A stretch of DNA of 64,000 bases from contig OZ022344.1 in assembly GCA_963989245.1 (NCBI GenBank), positions 12,188,231-12,252,230 of the forward strand, read 5' to 3'. The translations under genes and the position numbers were made by a program. Position 1 is the stretch's first letter, and every line of letters begins with the position of its first letter. The notes under the pieces were generated by a model that was given only the letters and a program-made list of their open reading frames with translations, ran no database searches and had not been told where the DNA came from. Below, piece by piece: positions 10,220 to 20,660 of the stretch. Source of the DNA: Nansenia antarctica. Its lineage: Eukaryota; Chordata; Actinopteri; Argentiniformes; Microstomatidae.

Positions 10220-10481
10220 GTAATGATCTTAATAATTTTTCTTGTTTTTAAATGTATTTTTGGGGCATTTTATGCTTTATTGTAGAGAGATAGTAGAGAC
10301 AATGACAGGAAAGGGGGATAGAGAGATTGGAGAGGACATTTGGGGAAGCAAAAAACCAGTTACCCATGGGCCAATCAGGATAATCTATAGATCTGTACAG
10401 TACCATTACACTAATGGTTTTCAATAACTTGTTAAGCTAAACTTGTTATTTAAAAATTACTGATTATTTCACTTTTACAAG

Positions 10482-10574
10482 GGGACCCCGCCGTCGGTGA
10501 GGGTGTGGCCAGATTTGTCCTCGCCACCGCAATGGAGAGCCTCCAATATGGCTTCCACCTTGATGAAGAGAAAG
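10482..10574 (+). CDS. HECT-like gene, HECT N-lobe exon
   Basis: Reads GDPAVGEGVARFVLATAMES then LQYGFHLDEEK, corresponding to the D.GAVGEGV.R.F helix near the N-lobe start. The donor GAAAG|gtaatt is in phase 1. The expected following sequence (a long N-lobe segment up to SPAVVHVL-type residues) is missing from the downstream DNA. Confidence 0.75.
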
Positions 10575-10628
10575 GTAATTAAGTCTTGTTACTCGTACAT
10601 ATGTGATTTTTATTTTTTTAATGCATAG

Positions 10629-10755
10629 GCTATATGGTCATGACCTCACCGAGGACAACAAAGAGAAGGTCCTCTCCCTATGCCAGGCATGGGATTTCCC
10701 AGGGCCTACATCAGCAAACAGGATGTGGCTGGCGGAGAAACTATTGGTGCATGCT
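10629..10755 (+). pseudogene. HECT-like gene, out-of-phase exon after an internal deletion
   Basis: The family frame reads GHDLTEDNKEKVLSLCQAWD and SANRMWLAEKLLVHA. The acceptor at 10628 joined to the previous exon in phase 1 puts it in another frame. Only 54 bp separate it from exon 10482-10574. One or more N-lobe exons appear deleted, carrying away the phase-correcting junction. The donor CATGCT|gtaagt is good. Confidence 0.65.
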
Positions 10756-10871
10756 GTAAGTTTGTCTTTCTTAAGTCTTTGAATTTAAACGAAACCACTG
10801 GTTCTCATTGAATTCACTGTTGCCTTAATATAACCATGACACGTTTTTTGGGGGGTTTATTTGTTTTACAG

Positions 10872-11012
10872 GTGCTGGAAAGGACGACCAAGCAGGTCAA
10901 GCACCTGAGGAGGGGGCTAAAAGACACCGGTGTCTGGGAGCTATTAAGTTCCAGGCCGGACACTGTGCCAGTCTTATGGCCAAGAGCCGCAGAAACCAGG
11001 ATCACGCCACAG
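10872..11012 (+). CDS. HECT-like gene exon
   Basis: 141 nt, phase 0 to 0, reading VLERTTKQVKHLRRGLKDTG then VWELLSSRPDTVPVLWPR and ITPQ. This matches the family block 'L..L..TG.W.LL..RPD....LFPR...... .PQ' that precedes the HECT C-lobe. Confidence 0.75.
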
Positions 11013-11474
11013 GTAATGCAAATGAAAACATTAAAGCTACATGTGACAGCATTTTTATTGCTAAATATTCACTTGTTTTTGTTACGAGAGTATGGATTGG
11101 CCTTAGCAAGATCCCCAAAATATTTTTCGTGACATGAGACCCTGTGAATTTCAGATTTTAGACATAGGTGTCTAGGCTAGATACCATGGGAAATATTGCC
11201 AGAAGTTACTTTTTAAGCATGCAACTACATCAACACTCCGCCCTCGGAATCCACAAAGCAGTGTCACAGCAAGAGAGGAGTGAATTGTAGGAGATATGGT
11301 TCTTAAAACACATTTTTATTATGACCAGTAGGGTCGCCAAAGTGCGAACTTATCACATGTAGCTTTGCATTAAATGTGTCTCGATTATTTTTTTAAAGAT
11401 TGTGTATTGAAACGGCTTTTGTAATTGAAAAAGCATAAAGGGGGAGCAAATTTTAACCGGTGCATTTATATTAG

Positions 11475-11583
11475 ATGATTCTGGAGAAAATTGAATGGCC
11501 GGAGGCAGATTCGGACATTGAAGATGGCGATGAGGAGGGCCAGGAGAGGATGCTGGGATTCCTGAGGACCTTCATCGAAACAA
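11475..11583 (+). CDS. HECT-like gene exon
   Basis: 109 nt starting MILEKIEWPEADSDIEDGDE and ending LGFLRTFIET with donor GAAACAA|gtatgg, phase 0 to 1. The acidic stretch followed by FLR.FIE is the usual entry to the C-lobe in this family. Confidence 0.75.
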
Positions 11584-11815
11584 GTATGGCTATTTTTCAT
11601 TATTCGATACTGATGCCCTTACATGGATGTGTATACAGAACAAGCACCAAGCGCATTAGACCACAGCACTCTCTAGGGCACTTGCAATTAATTACTTTAT
11701 TCTGCCAAAATCTGCCACCTATTGCTCTAGGATAGGTCTCCTAGGGCGGAGACATTCGTTGTTGGCCCTTGTTGAAATGGATTGTTTCTGAATTGATATC
11801 CTATCCACTACCTAG

Positions 11816-12033
11816 GTTCGTCTGAAGGTCTGAAAAGACTTCTGGCTTTTTGGACTGGGTGGGATGTCCCTCCAGAATACCTGGAAGTGGAAGTGGTTGA
11901 CTGTGTTCTACCACAGTCATCCACTTGCTTCCTGAAGCTGAAATTGTCCAAACATCAACGGACATATGAGGACTTCCACCGCGACCTGATGGCCAGCATT
12001 TCGGCCGCTTCCTATGGCTTTGGCCAGTATTAA
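11816..12033 (+). CDS. HECT-like gene, terminal coding exon with catalytic C-lobe
   Basis: Reads SSEGLKRLLAFWTGWDVPP through LPQSSTCFLKLKLSKH (candidate ubiquitin-accepting Cys) to TYEDFHRDLMASIS and YGFGQY, with TAA at 12031. Position and spacing of TCF before the end fit a HECT C-lobe. The canonical 'L P.Y' after the cysteine is changed to 'L SKH', so catalysis is uncertain. Confidence 0.8.
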
Positions 12034-12236
12034 AGGTAAATAACATTGAATAAAAGAAATAATAAAGTATACTTTCATGACATGCAGGCACACACATATA
12101 CACACACACAGACGTACATCTGGAGATACTTACACTATCATTACATCCATCTATCATTTATACAGAGCGATTAAGACCCCAGTCATGTAGCTCTATACCA
12201 TAGATCTGACATGATCACCTTTTCCTTCCCTCACAG

Positions 12237-12582
12237 GTGCCTGATCTCCCTCTGTGTTGTTATTGTTGTTGTTCCTGGAGATGGTGTCAGGTGTTGAATA
12301 GGACGTCATGCTTCCTGCTGCAGCAGTTGGTGTGGCAGAGGCCCTGGAGGGCGCGTGCGACAGCAGGATGGCCGCCATGCTGAGCGGCACGGGCACGGAG
12401 CAGCCTGGGCACAGCGTGGCCTTCCTGATCTCCCGCCGCCGCCTCCCCCTCCCGGCCTGGGCTGGCCTCCTGTGACCCCTGACCCTGGCCCAGACTCCCC
12501 CCTGGTCCTGGTCCTGGCCCACCCCCGCCTCAGGGTGATTTAGGGTTGGGTGGCTTCGCCAGGCTGCATGTGACTTAATAAA
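12237..12582 (+). other. Likely 3' UTR exon and poly(A) signal of the HECT-like gene
   Basis: A donor-like TAAAG|gtaaat follows the stop codon, a CCCTCACAG acceptor precedes 12237, and AATAAA is at 12577-12582. No conserved protein is seen. This suggests a spliced 3' UTR about 0.35 kb long. Confidence 0.45.
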
Positions 12583-13630
12583 AGGCCTCTTTGGAGATAA
12601 TTGATTTAAGCTCTTTGTGCTTTATACGTTTTACTCAATCTAATAAGAATCAATTAAATCCACGACAATGGCCTACACTGCTGTTCTTTTATAGCCTAAA
12701 CTGCTCCTGTTCCTAGTTACAGTTTTTTTACGGTCGCTAAGTCACAGTGTTCAATACTGAAGTCACAGAGTCACAACTCTTCATACAGTCTGCATTACTA
12801 ACACGCATGTTGGCCAATCACTTCATTCATGTCTCAAAAGAAGCTCGTTCAACCATACACTGGCAACAATGTTCACTCAGAAAGCATACACAGTCATTCA
12901 TAACATTCTGACTTACAAAACATTAACAACAGGGAGCATTACATAGTCTGAATGATTTTCACAAGAATGAATATTTCATTATAAGAATGGTTTGATTTAT
13001 AGTAATCATAGACAGAATAGTTGACTGTAAAACTGTAAAGTATTAGGCAACAAGAATGAATCAGAAATGCCGCAATTTGCTTCTATCCTTAAGTGTATTT
13101 ATTTTTTTCAGTATCTTTGCAGAAAGTAAGTTACGGTACATTTACTTCAAAGTACACTACATTTACTTGTGTAAAATGAAAAGTGGAAAATAAAGTGGAA
13201 GATGCAAAGTTCCAACAAAAAAGAAAAACAGAAATTCCAGGGCTACAATACAATAGCAATCACACCAAAAATGTCTCACTCCTGGGGGTTTTGGTCCACC
13301 CTCTGGTCTGCATCTGGTCACATCTAATGTCTTCCCTGGCAATGCATCTAGTCTATTTCATTTCATTGTATATATTCTGCTAATATTTTCTAGACATGTC
13401 AATATGATTACTGCAAATAGTGAAAATACCACCGCTCATCCCTTATCAGACTTTGCTGAGGTGCTGGAACTGAAGAGTATCAATAGAGTGCAAAATAACA
13501 GTCACTCAAAACACTGTGCAAAAAAACTGTTTATTGTGAGCTTTCTGTCATATAGGAATATGATTACTGCAAAAATGCACCAAATCATTTTGTTTTGAAC
13601 GTGTTCTTCACCGTTTTGAACACAGTATGT
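12583..13630. other. No recognisable feature
   Basis: AT-rich sequence with short ORFs only. No family similarity, clear exon or repeat edge was seen. Confidence 0.6.
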
Positions 13631-13680
13631 TAACAATGAAAAAATGTCAACTTTGTCGCTTTTACCACGTCACGTGCGGT

Positions 13681-13730
13681 ATCAACCAATGAAAATGCGT
13701 GGGGCATCAACCAATGAAAATGCGTGGGGC
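13681..13730. promoter_or_regulatory. Two tandem 25-bp CCAAT-containing repeats beside a CACGTG box
   Basis: The unit ATCAACCAATGAAAATGCG plus TGGGGC occurs twice head to tail, directly after CACGTCACGTGCGG. CCAAT and E-box motifs suggest promoter-like or transposon-terminal regulatory DNA. No gene start could be linked to it. Confidence 0.35.
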
Positions 13731-13786
13731 GAGGACAACATGCAAGACACGCCCCTATATTTGCAAACATTACTGATAATCGGGGA

Positions 13787-13965
13787 AAGAATGAAAGCAT
13801 GAATGTGGAAAAGAAAGAATGAATGTGGAAAACAATGTGGAAAACAATGTGGAAAAGAAAGAATGAATGTGGAAAACAATGTGGAAAAGAAAGAATGAAT
13901 GTGGAAAACAATGTGGAAAAGAAAGAATGAATGTGGAAAAGAAAGAATAAATGTGGAAAAGAATA
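13787..13965. repeat. AAGAATGAATGTGGAAAA minisatellite
   Basis: Interleaved units GAATGAATGTGGAAAA and CAATGTGGAAAA are repeated about ten times. Minus-strand ORFs across it (Phe/His/Ser-rich) are artefacts of the repeat. Confidence 0.9.
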
Positions 13966-14699
13966 AATACATATAGAAATGTATTGCGTTATACTGTGTG
14001 TATTCATTGATGTATTTGTTCATACATTCATTTATGTGTCTATATATTTATTGTTAATTTTGGCAGACTTGGTCCTCCATAGAGGAGGAGCTGGGAACCG
14101 GAGGGCGACTGTTCAGATGGGAGAGGAACAGTCTGCATGTGATTGACACCGGTTTTGTTTTGGTGTTGTCTCGCGTCCATGTGCGTATCCTGACTGTGTC
14201 ACCCGTTTTACCGTTTTTTGTTCTTCCGTTTTTTGTTTTACCGGTATTTATGTTCACTGTGCTGGTGTTCGAGCGCGACCGCTCTGCACGTCATCTGTCG
14301 TAAATAGAGCGGGAAGCACGTTCAGCTGGAGCGGATATTGAAATATCCGCGCGACTCGTTGCATATACAACGCTTCGGTAAGTTAGCTGTTCTCTTCCCG
14401 TTTGCTTTTAAAGTTTAATGATCAAATCCGTAGTTGTTTGAGTGTTGGTTGTAATTGCTCTTTGGCTGATTATGTTACTATACCCTAATAAATGGAATAC
14501 TTTTGAAAAGGAAATGAAAATGTGTAGTACATTAAAAGGATTTAAAAAAATATTTAAAAATAAGACGATTAACAAGTATAAAACAGAGGTTTAAATATAG
14601 TTTTTGTTTGGTATTTTTATTTTATTTTTTGAACTTTTTGTTGACATGCGTAAGTGACATTTTGTTTATAAAAGTTTCAATGTTTTGATTATGCATTCA

Positions 14700-14881
14700 T
14701 GGGGGGACATGCATACATGTAACAAGGGTAGGCGCAATAAGCCACGGCTTCAGCCTACACCTTTTTGGTCCTGATGTTATAAATTGTGACTATGTACATT
14801 TTCTTATATCTGTATTGTGAATTGTATAGGGGACCAAAATGAACATTCTCAATCAATCAATCAATCAAAAAAAAAAAAAAA
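14700..14881 (+). mobile_element. 3' end of a non-LTR retrotransposon
   Basis: Contains GGCGCAATAAGCCACGGCTT followed by CAGCCTACACC, a conserved 3' terminal motif of many fish LINEs. It ends in (AATC)n and poly(A) at 14848-14881. A second copy of the motif (GGCTTCGGCCTAAACC) is at 46995. Coding sequence upstream is not recognisable. Confidence 0.5.
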
Positions 14882-15821
14882 GACGTTTCTGTATTTATTA
14901 TACATGTTTCTCTATGTATTGTTTGTTTTGTAACATGGCTGTTCAGGCCAAGCAGGGAGGGGGCGGGGCGTAACGCTAGCTAGCTAGCAGATTTTAGTGA
15001 AGTTAATGACAGTTTAGGCAGTTGATTGAATTGCTTTTAATGACTTATTAATATATGTTATATTACTGATTTTATCTGGCAATATGTCAGGCCAACCATA
15101 ATAATATTGATCGCACCACACTTTCTTGCATAACCGTTAATCAGATACTACAAAATGTAATGTGACTTTGACATAATTACTGTGACTCACAGTGCAAACG
15201 ATAAAATTATTGCTATCTGGCAAAAAACGGTTGTTTCCCGCCAGCTAGCATCAGGCACCTAGGAAGAGGGGTTGCGGCCTCCTGTCAGCATGTCTTATTT
15301 TTATTATTATTATTTTATTTTTTATATAAATGTGTTTAATATGTGACTGCTGTTGGATTCTACACTTTTCACTTACAATAACCACTATGTTATTCTCCCG
15401 TCAAGTCTCACCAGACTTGCTTGTCCAGCAAGTGCGGGGCAACTTTTTCGCTCTGCACATTAAGGGTGGGACATCTTCTGTCATTGTCAGAATCGGGACA
15501 AATAGCCCGAATGTGAGGTGTTCACCTTACTCTGTCTCGAATTACATTGCTCTTTCACTGATTGCGATCACTGGTGGTGTGCCGCAATGCGTTTTAACAC
15601 AAATACAGGATTTTTCCTACATGTGCGGAATCTTGGAACGCAATGCAGACTTCTGCAGTTGCGGAGTTGCAATATTGCAGACCACATCCTATTGCACAGT
15701 CTATGTGCGGCGTGAGAGCTCATTCACATGACATACAACAAGAACAGACATGCTAGTCTGTCAACTTCTTGTTCTTGGTCTGGAATATAGACATTTATTT
15801 TTGGACTTACCCATGTTAATA
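14882..15821. other. No confident gene; one unclassified ORF
   Basis: An open frame at 15330-15731 (133 codons, + strand) shows no motif I recognise and lacks splice or promoter support. The remainder is AT-rich. Confidence 0.5.
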
Positions 15822-16369
15822 TAGACACTCACCTAACACTTTATTAGGTACACCTTCTCCTGATCTACCACACCCCAAAGTTGTGGGGAATTTTATCAGG
15901 CACACTTTGGGCCTGTTAATACAAATCAATCATCGCTTGAATGCCACAGCCTATTTTGAGTATTGTTGCTGACAATGTGCATCCCTTCATGGCCACAATG
16001 TACCCATCTTCTAATGGCTGCTTCCAGCATCATAATGCACCATGTCACAAAGCAAAAGACTGGTTCATCAAACTGGTTTCATGAACATGATAATGAGTGT
16101 TCTTCAGTGGCCTTCTCAGTCACCGGATCTGAACCTAATAGAACACCTTTGGGATGTGGTAAAATCGGGAGATTCACAGCTTGAAAGTGCACCTGAAAAT
16201 CTGCAGGAATTGCGTTATGAAATCATGTCAAAATGGACCAGAATCTCAAAGGAATGTTTCCAACCTCTTGTGGAATCAATGCCACAAATAATTGAGGCTG
16301 TTTTGAGGGCAAAGGGAAGCCCTACCCAGTATTAGTATAATGTTCCTAATAAAGTGTCTGGAGAGTGTA
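15822..16369 (+). mobile_element. Internally deleted Tc1/mariner element
   Basis: Ends are inverted repeats (CACTTTATTAGGTACACC near 15837 and CCTAATAAAGTGTC near 16345) flanked by TA. Remaining ORF 16042-16335 encodes the C-terminal third of a Tc1 transposase with SPDLNLIEHLWDVVK, including the last catalytic residue block. At 548 bp it lacks the DNA-binding domain and first catalytic aspartate, so it is non-autonomous. Confidence 0.85.
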
Positions 16370-17559
16370 GACAGATTTGCAGGATTTGGAAAATATCCTC
16401 AAGTAAAAGTATTAATTATCACGTTTATCACGTTTTCTGAATACTTTACTATTTTCCTGGGTCCTATTATCCCCTTTTTACTGCAAAAAATGGGTTTTAC
16501 CTGGTTGCCTGTGAATCACAATCAAACCCATTCACCACCCAGATCAACTTTCAAGTAGGCGCAATGAGGATCCTTTCCTTTATGGGTATTCTCCATATAT
16601 CAGATTTTGTAGGTTTATGTAGAGAACTTTAGGGAGTGCCCTAATCTGATTGCATGGTGGTCTCTGACATTTCAATAACTGGAGATAATAGCTCCAAGTC
16701 TGCAAGAGCAATGGTGGACACACTAGCTGCCGGGGCCAAGCAGAGCAGACCTGGTGGCCATTTTGAGTTGCTGCAATAACCTGTGGCACCACCAGAAAAT
16801 GTGGCGGTGGAGAGACCATGTGTGGGGGAGGGGAGAGTGAATATGTAGCTGCTGCCTTACTAGCCTGAACACAGTTTTCTGAACATAATTATGCAGGAAG
16901 GATTTAGATCTAAGCCTAGGTCTATTTTTCTTGATTCTCCACAAGGAGTATTCCAAAAATCCATGTTGATGCCCTACCAGTTCCACGAATGGAAGCGTGA
17001 CAATAACCGCGCCTCAGAACATTTTGTAGTCACTATGTTTTGTTTTATACACCTTTGTTTTTTTAAAATAAATTACGCAAAGATTGTGGGAAAGATGAGG
17101 TAGTGTGTGTTCTAATAGACCCAAGAAGAGCTTAGAGCTGTGTAACAGACAGAGTGCAGACTCTAACACCATTTTGCGTTACACCTCTTGTCACATGGTG
17201 TTTGCTAGCATGCTGAAGCTTTAAGCAACCTTGTGCTTCCCAGGGAAAAGCAACTAAATAACCTGCTAATAGACTAAAATCATGGCTCCATTGATGTTAA
17301 AAAAGGGTTAGGGTTTTAAGTGTTTTCCTTGTACATGTTATATTTACTACATGACATTGGTCTCTTCTGACAATTTGTTGTGAACTACCCTGTAGCTTCT
17401 TAAAGTGGTACAACCCTGCATCGGTGTAATTTTCCACTGAGCACACTGAGTCTGTAGCTGAGTGAGTTTAGTGAGGGGGGGAGGGGTGTTCCAATGTCTA
17501 TTGTGTAGGCTACAGGTTTACTGTGAACTCTAGCATTTTGTTGTTGTTTTTTGTTATTA

Positions 17560-17560
<1 letters not shown>
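16370..17560. other. Intergenic DNA with one YY1-like module
   Basis: No gene recognised. The YY1-like core TGGCCATTTTGAG is at 16755-16767 within a diverged unit related to those at 19811, 23434, 37596 and 41314. Confidence 0.5.
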
Positions 17561-17561
<1 letters not shown>

Positions 17562-17628
<67 letters not shown>

Positions 17629-17661
17629 TGTGTGTGTGTCTGTGTCTGTGTGTCTGTGTGT
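17562..17661. repeat. (GT)n microsatellite
   Basis: About 100 bp of GT dinucleotides with interspersed CT variants toward the right end. Confidence 0.97.
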
Positions 17662-20200
17662 ATAAGTCACCCAAGTGATTTCAGTCAGATTATTTTCTAT
17701 TCTTTTAAATGTCTATTGAGTAGCCTATAGAAAGATTACATTTGACATTTAGATTTCTTTAGGCCTTTAGTTGCGCATAAAGTATGCCATTCTGTTTAAA
17801 AATGTGAGGAGTTCTAGAATAGATTTCTTTTCTCTGGTGACCAAGACAGGTTTTGGTTCTAGTCCAAGAGTATTCACACCCAGTGTGGGTCTCTTAAACC
17901 AATTTAACCTCACCCACTCAGGAACATGGTACAGTCCAGCAGACAGTTTCCCCTCCCCCACTGTTTTTCTGGCTCTCAAATGCATGTGGTTTTGTGTTCA
18001 CATGGTACAGCAGCAATTCAGTATGCTTGCTTTTTTTCTCTCTCTCCAGCTCAGAACAAATCTAACTCGGAACAAGAATCATTTAGTCATTCCTTTAGTT
18101 ACCGGCTATACTGATATAATGTAGGCCTATCGCAAACATACAGTGTTTAATTAGAATTGTTACATTTGAAATCAAATGTAGTGGTTGTATCATGTATTTT
18201 ATTCTAGAAACGTGATGACAAATTAACAAGGCCTCTTTAAGATTTATAGTAATAATAATAATAATAATATGCCTTATTTATGCATCAGAAACATAGCGAA
18301 GAACTGCAGTGTTATTTGCGCACCTTGTTTTGGCTAGACCTAATCACGTTTGTGGTCAGTGAGAGATGTTAGGCTAGTTAACGCAACCTACACACACAAC
18401 CGTAATAGTGTTCTGGATCCCCTGGTGCAATCTAGATAGTGATGTCATAGTTCTCCAGTTAAGTAAAGGTTGATAAGCTAGAACACCGGATAAGGAAAGG
18501 GAAGGGCAGAATGATTCTGAATATATTACCTCAACTGGTTTCAGCCGGTTCTAGCCAGTTCCTATTTCACAACCTCTCTGGATTGGCTAACAACATGCTG
18601 GAGAGAGGAGGAGCGCAATCTTACTCGAATCCACTTTATATTAATCAACAGTTCTGTCAACATATTAATAAATAATGTATTATTATTTTCTATCACATTA
18701 ACATCACAAGATTGATACCAAATATTTAAATAATAGATAATAATAAACAATGGCTTAACTTGTGCAGTCTTTCAGATCACACTATAATAAATGTTGGCAG
18801 GAAACCCCCCAGGGTGCAGCAAGAGTGTTGCTAGGCTCTGATCACTTGAATCTGAGCACCAGCCTACATGTAGCTAGCTACTGCAGCACTTTATCCTCTC
18901 TATGCTTGTCTCTATGATGATCTTGTTTAACTAGGCAGGTTATCAGGACATTTCTCAAATCGTGTTGCTACCACGGAGTTAGGAGTTAAAACAGGAGGGT
19001 GTTATAGGCATCTAGTCACTAGTAATTTGGGTTTGAGCAGTGTCTCTCAAACCCAGGTTTTGTGGTCTGGTGCCGGGCCCTGAGCTGACACCAATGTAGT
19101 CCTCAAAGGAGGACATAGCTTGCTAGTCCGTTCCCCAAAAAGACATAGCTTCCAAAGATACACCGGGCTAGGGCATTAGCCTATACAGTCATGATCCACT
19201 TCCATTCACAGTCTGCCCCAATCAAGATAAATGACTGTAACTGCATGGTATTTGGATTTGAGGATTAAGGGACAGCCCTTATTATAAAGCAATTACTAAT
19301 GTACTGTGTAATTAACAACATGTTAATACAATTTTGTTACCTACAGACTTGTTGTTACAGACTTTCTACACAGGTACTGGGGCATCTTGATTTACCTGTC
19401 AGCAGCTTCCATTAAAGCTGACATTGCACGACCAGACCTTATGTGAAAAGGCTATTATTGAATGTAGCAAGTGCCAGTAGCAGTGCCTGTAGCTATGCAG
19501 ACGTCAAAATGACATCCACTGGGCTGAGGCCCCTGTATGGTTAAAATAAACTGAGGTCTGTCAAAAACATATTGACCATATTGTTTTTTCTACACAAGTG
19601 AATTTTAAACAGACAGATACTTGAAGTTAATTCAGCTGCCATACAGGTAGCCACATTTTTCTGGTTGTAAAAGGTCATCTTTTGTCTGAGGATTTCTGCT
19701 AATATTTAAGTGATACTGCAAAAGTAGGCGGAGTTTAAACTCCAAGTCGCTCTACTAGTAATTCAGTCAACAGCTGCCATGTGAAGCCCTGCAGTGCACA
19801 GCAGCACTGGTGGCCATTTTGAGTTTCTGCAGGCAGCCCAGATGCTATCTGTGAAAGATAAGGAAGAGGGGGATGGGCAGACTACAGAGTGAGCTGTTTA
19901 CTGAATAGGCTAGTTCTACTGGGGAAAAAAAACGTAGTCTGAACGATTCCTAAATAATTTATATTTTTGGTTTATCTCCCAAGACCATACATTTGGAAGA
20001 GACTTAAACAAATATTTCAGTTTATGATGACTAAGGTTACATAATTGTATTGCTTTCACAGTCAGTGATTTCTTTTCACATGTATGTTAGGCTGAAGAAG
20101 GCCATTGTTGCTTGTGTATTTTGTCTGTTAATTTTGTGCTCAGCTGCACCGAGACTATTGGACTTGGACTGTATGTTCCCCTGGAATGCCATGTTTCCTA
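17662..20200. other. Intergenic DNA without recognisable gene
   Basis: Contains a short (ATA)n at about 18250-18268 and one YY1-like module at 19811. No ORF of known family and no clear transposon ends were seen. Confidence 0.5.
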
Positions 20201-20587
20201 AAAATAAATAAAAATAATTAGTTATGTCTCCAACTATATATATATATTTATATATACATATATGTGCTCCCCCTCTAGTTGGAGAACCCTCTTCTAGTTG
20301 GAGAACCCCCCTCTGCCAGAATGGTACAGCCCATTCTTGGCTGTAATTTTCCATGCTGTGGGAGACTGTGCTCGGGTGGGGGAGGGGTGGTGCTAAGTGT
20401 GTCAGGCAGGCTGTGCACCTTAGTATTGACTGTGCGCGCCGCTAGCTGTGGTTGCTTGGCAAAGAGCATGCTGTGCTGTCTGTTGATGCTATACAAGTAG
20501 CCTGTTTTTTTTCTTCATTTCCTGTAGCTTTTAGCCCACATGTTCACCATGGCATATATCCTAAAAAACAGTGTCCTTTTGTCTTCC

Positions 20588-20660
20588 TCCTTCTACATTT
20601 ACATTTACATCTTTGGCATTTAGCAGACGCCTTATTCCAAAGCGACTTATAATCGATACA
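20588..20660 (-). repeat. SINE/LINE tail fragment, reverse orientation
   Basis: Reverse complement of the common fish 3' module AAGTCGCTTTGGATAAA...GCGTCTGCTAAATG, followed by (ACATTT)n. The copy-2 equivalent is at about 34806-34875. Confidence 0.75.

Larger units (their letters stand above)
1428..12033 (+). pseudogene. HECT-domain E3 ligase-like gene of the fish multicopy 'G2E3-like' type, probably inactivated
   Basis: This is a multi-exon gene. Intact members would encode a HECT-type ubiquitin ligase, which takes ubiquitin on a C-lobe cysteine and passes it to substrate. Exons in order encode a 26-residue N-terminus, a PVPGT-rich repeat, a THNFCC/GLG module, a GGGFELM/VRPLQ module, a CCHC-like zinc finger, an Ala/Ser 12-residue repeat region, and HECT segments ending in TYEDFHRDLMASIS and YGFGQY. 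The likely active-site region is STCFLK in the last exon. Most junctions agree in phase. Three features argue against function: the exon at 7865 does not join cleanly in phase, antisense LINE sequence lies inside or next to the repeat exon, and the link between 10574 and 10629 skips much of the HECT N-lobe and breaks phase. A MULE sits in intron 2. The family name is from memory of similar fish proteins; biological substrates are unknown. Confidence 0.7.

Noticed and set aside
13630..14023. Phe/His/Ser-rich minus ORFs of 113-125 residues
   Set aside because: Produced by the GAATGTGGAAAA minisatellite; no domain.
15330..15731. 133-codon plus ORF
   Set aside because: No recognisable domain, start context or splice support; left as unclassified sequence.
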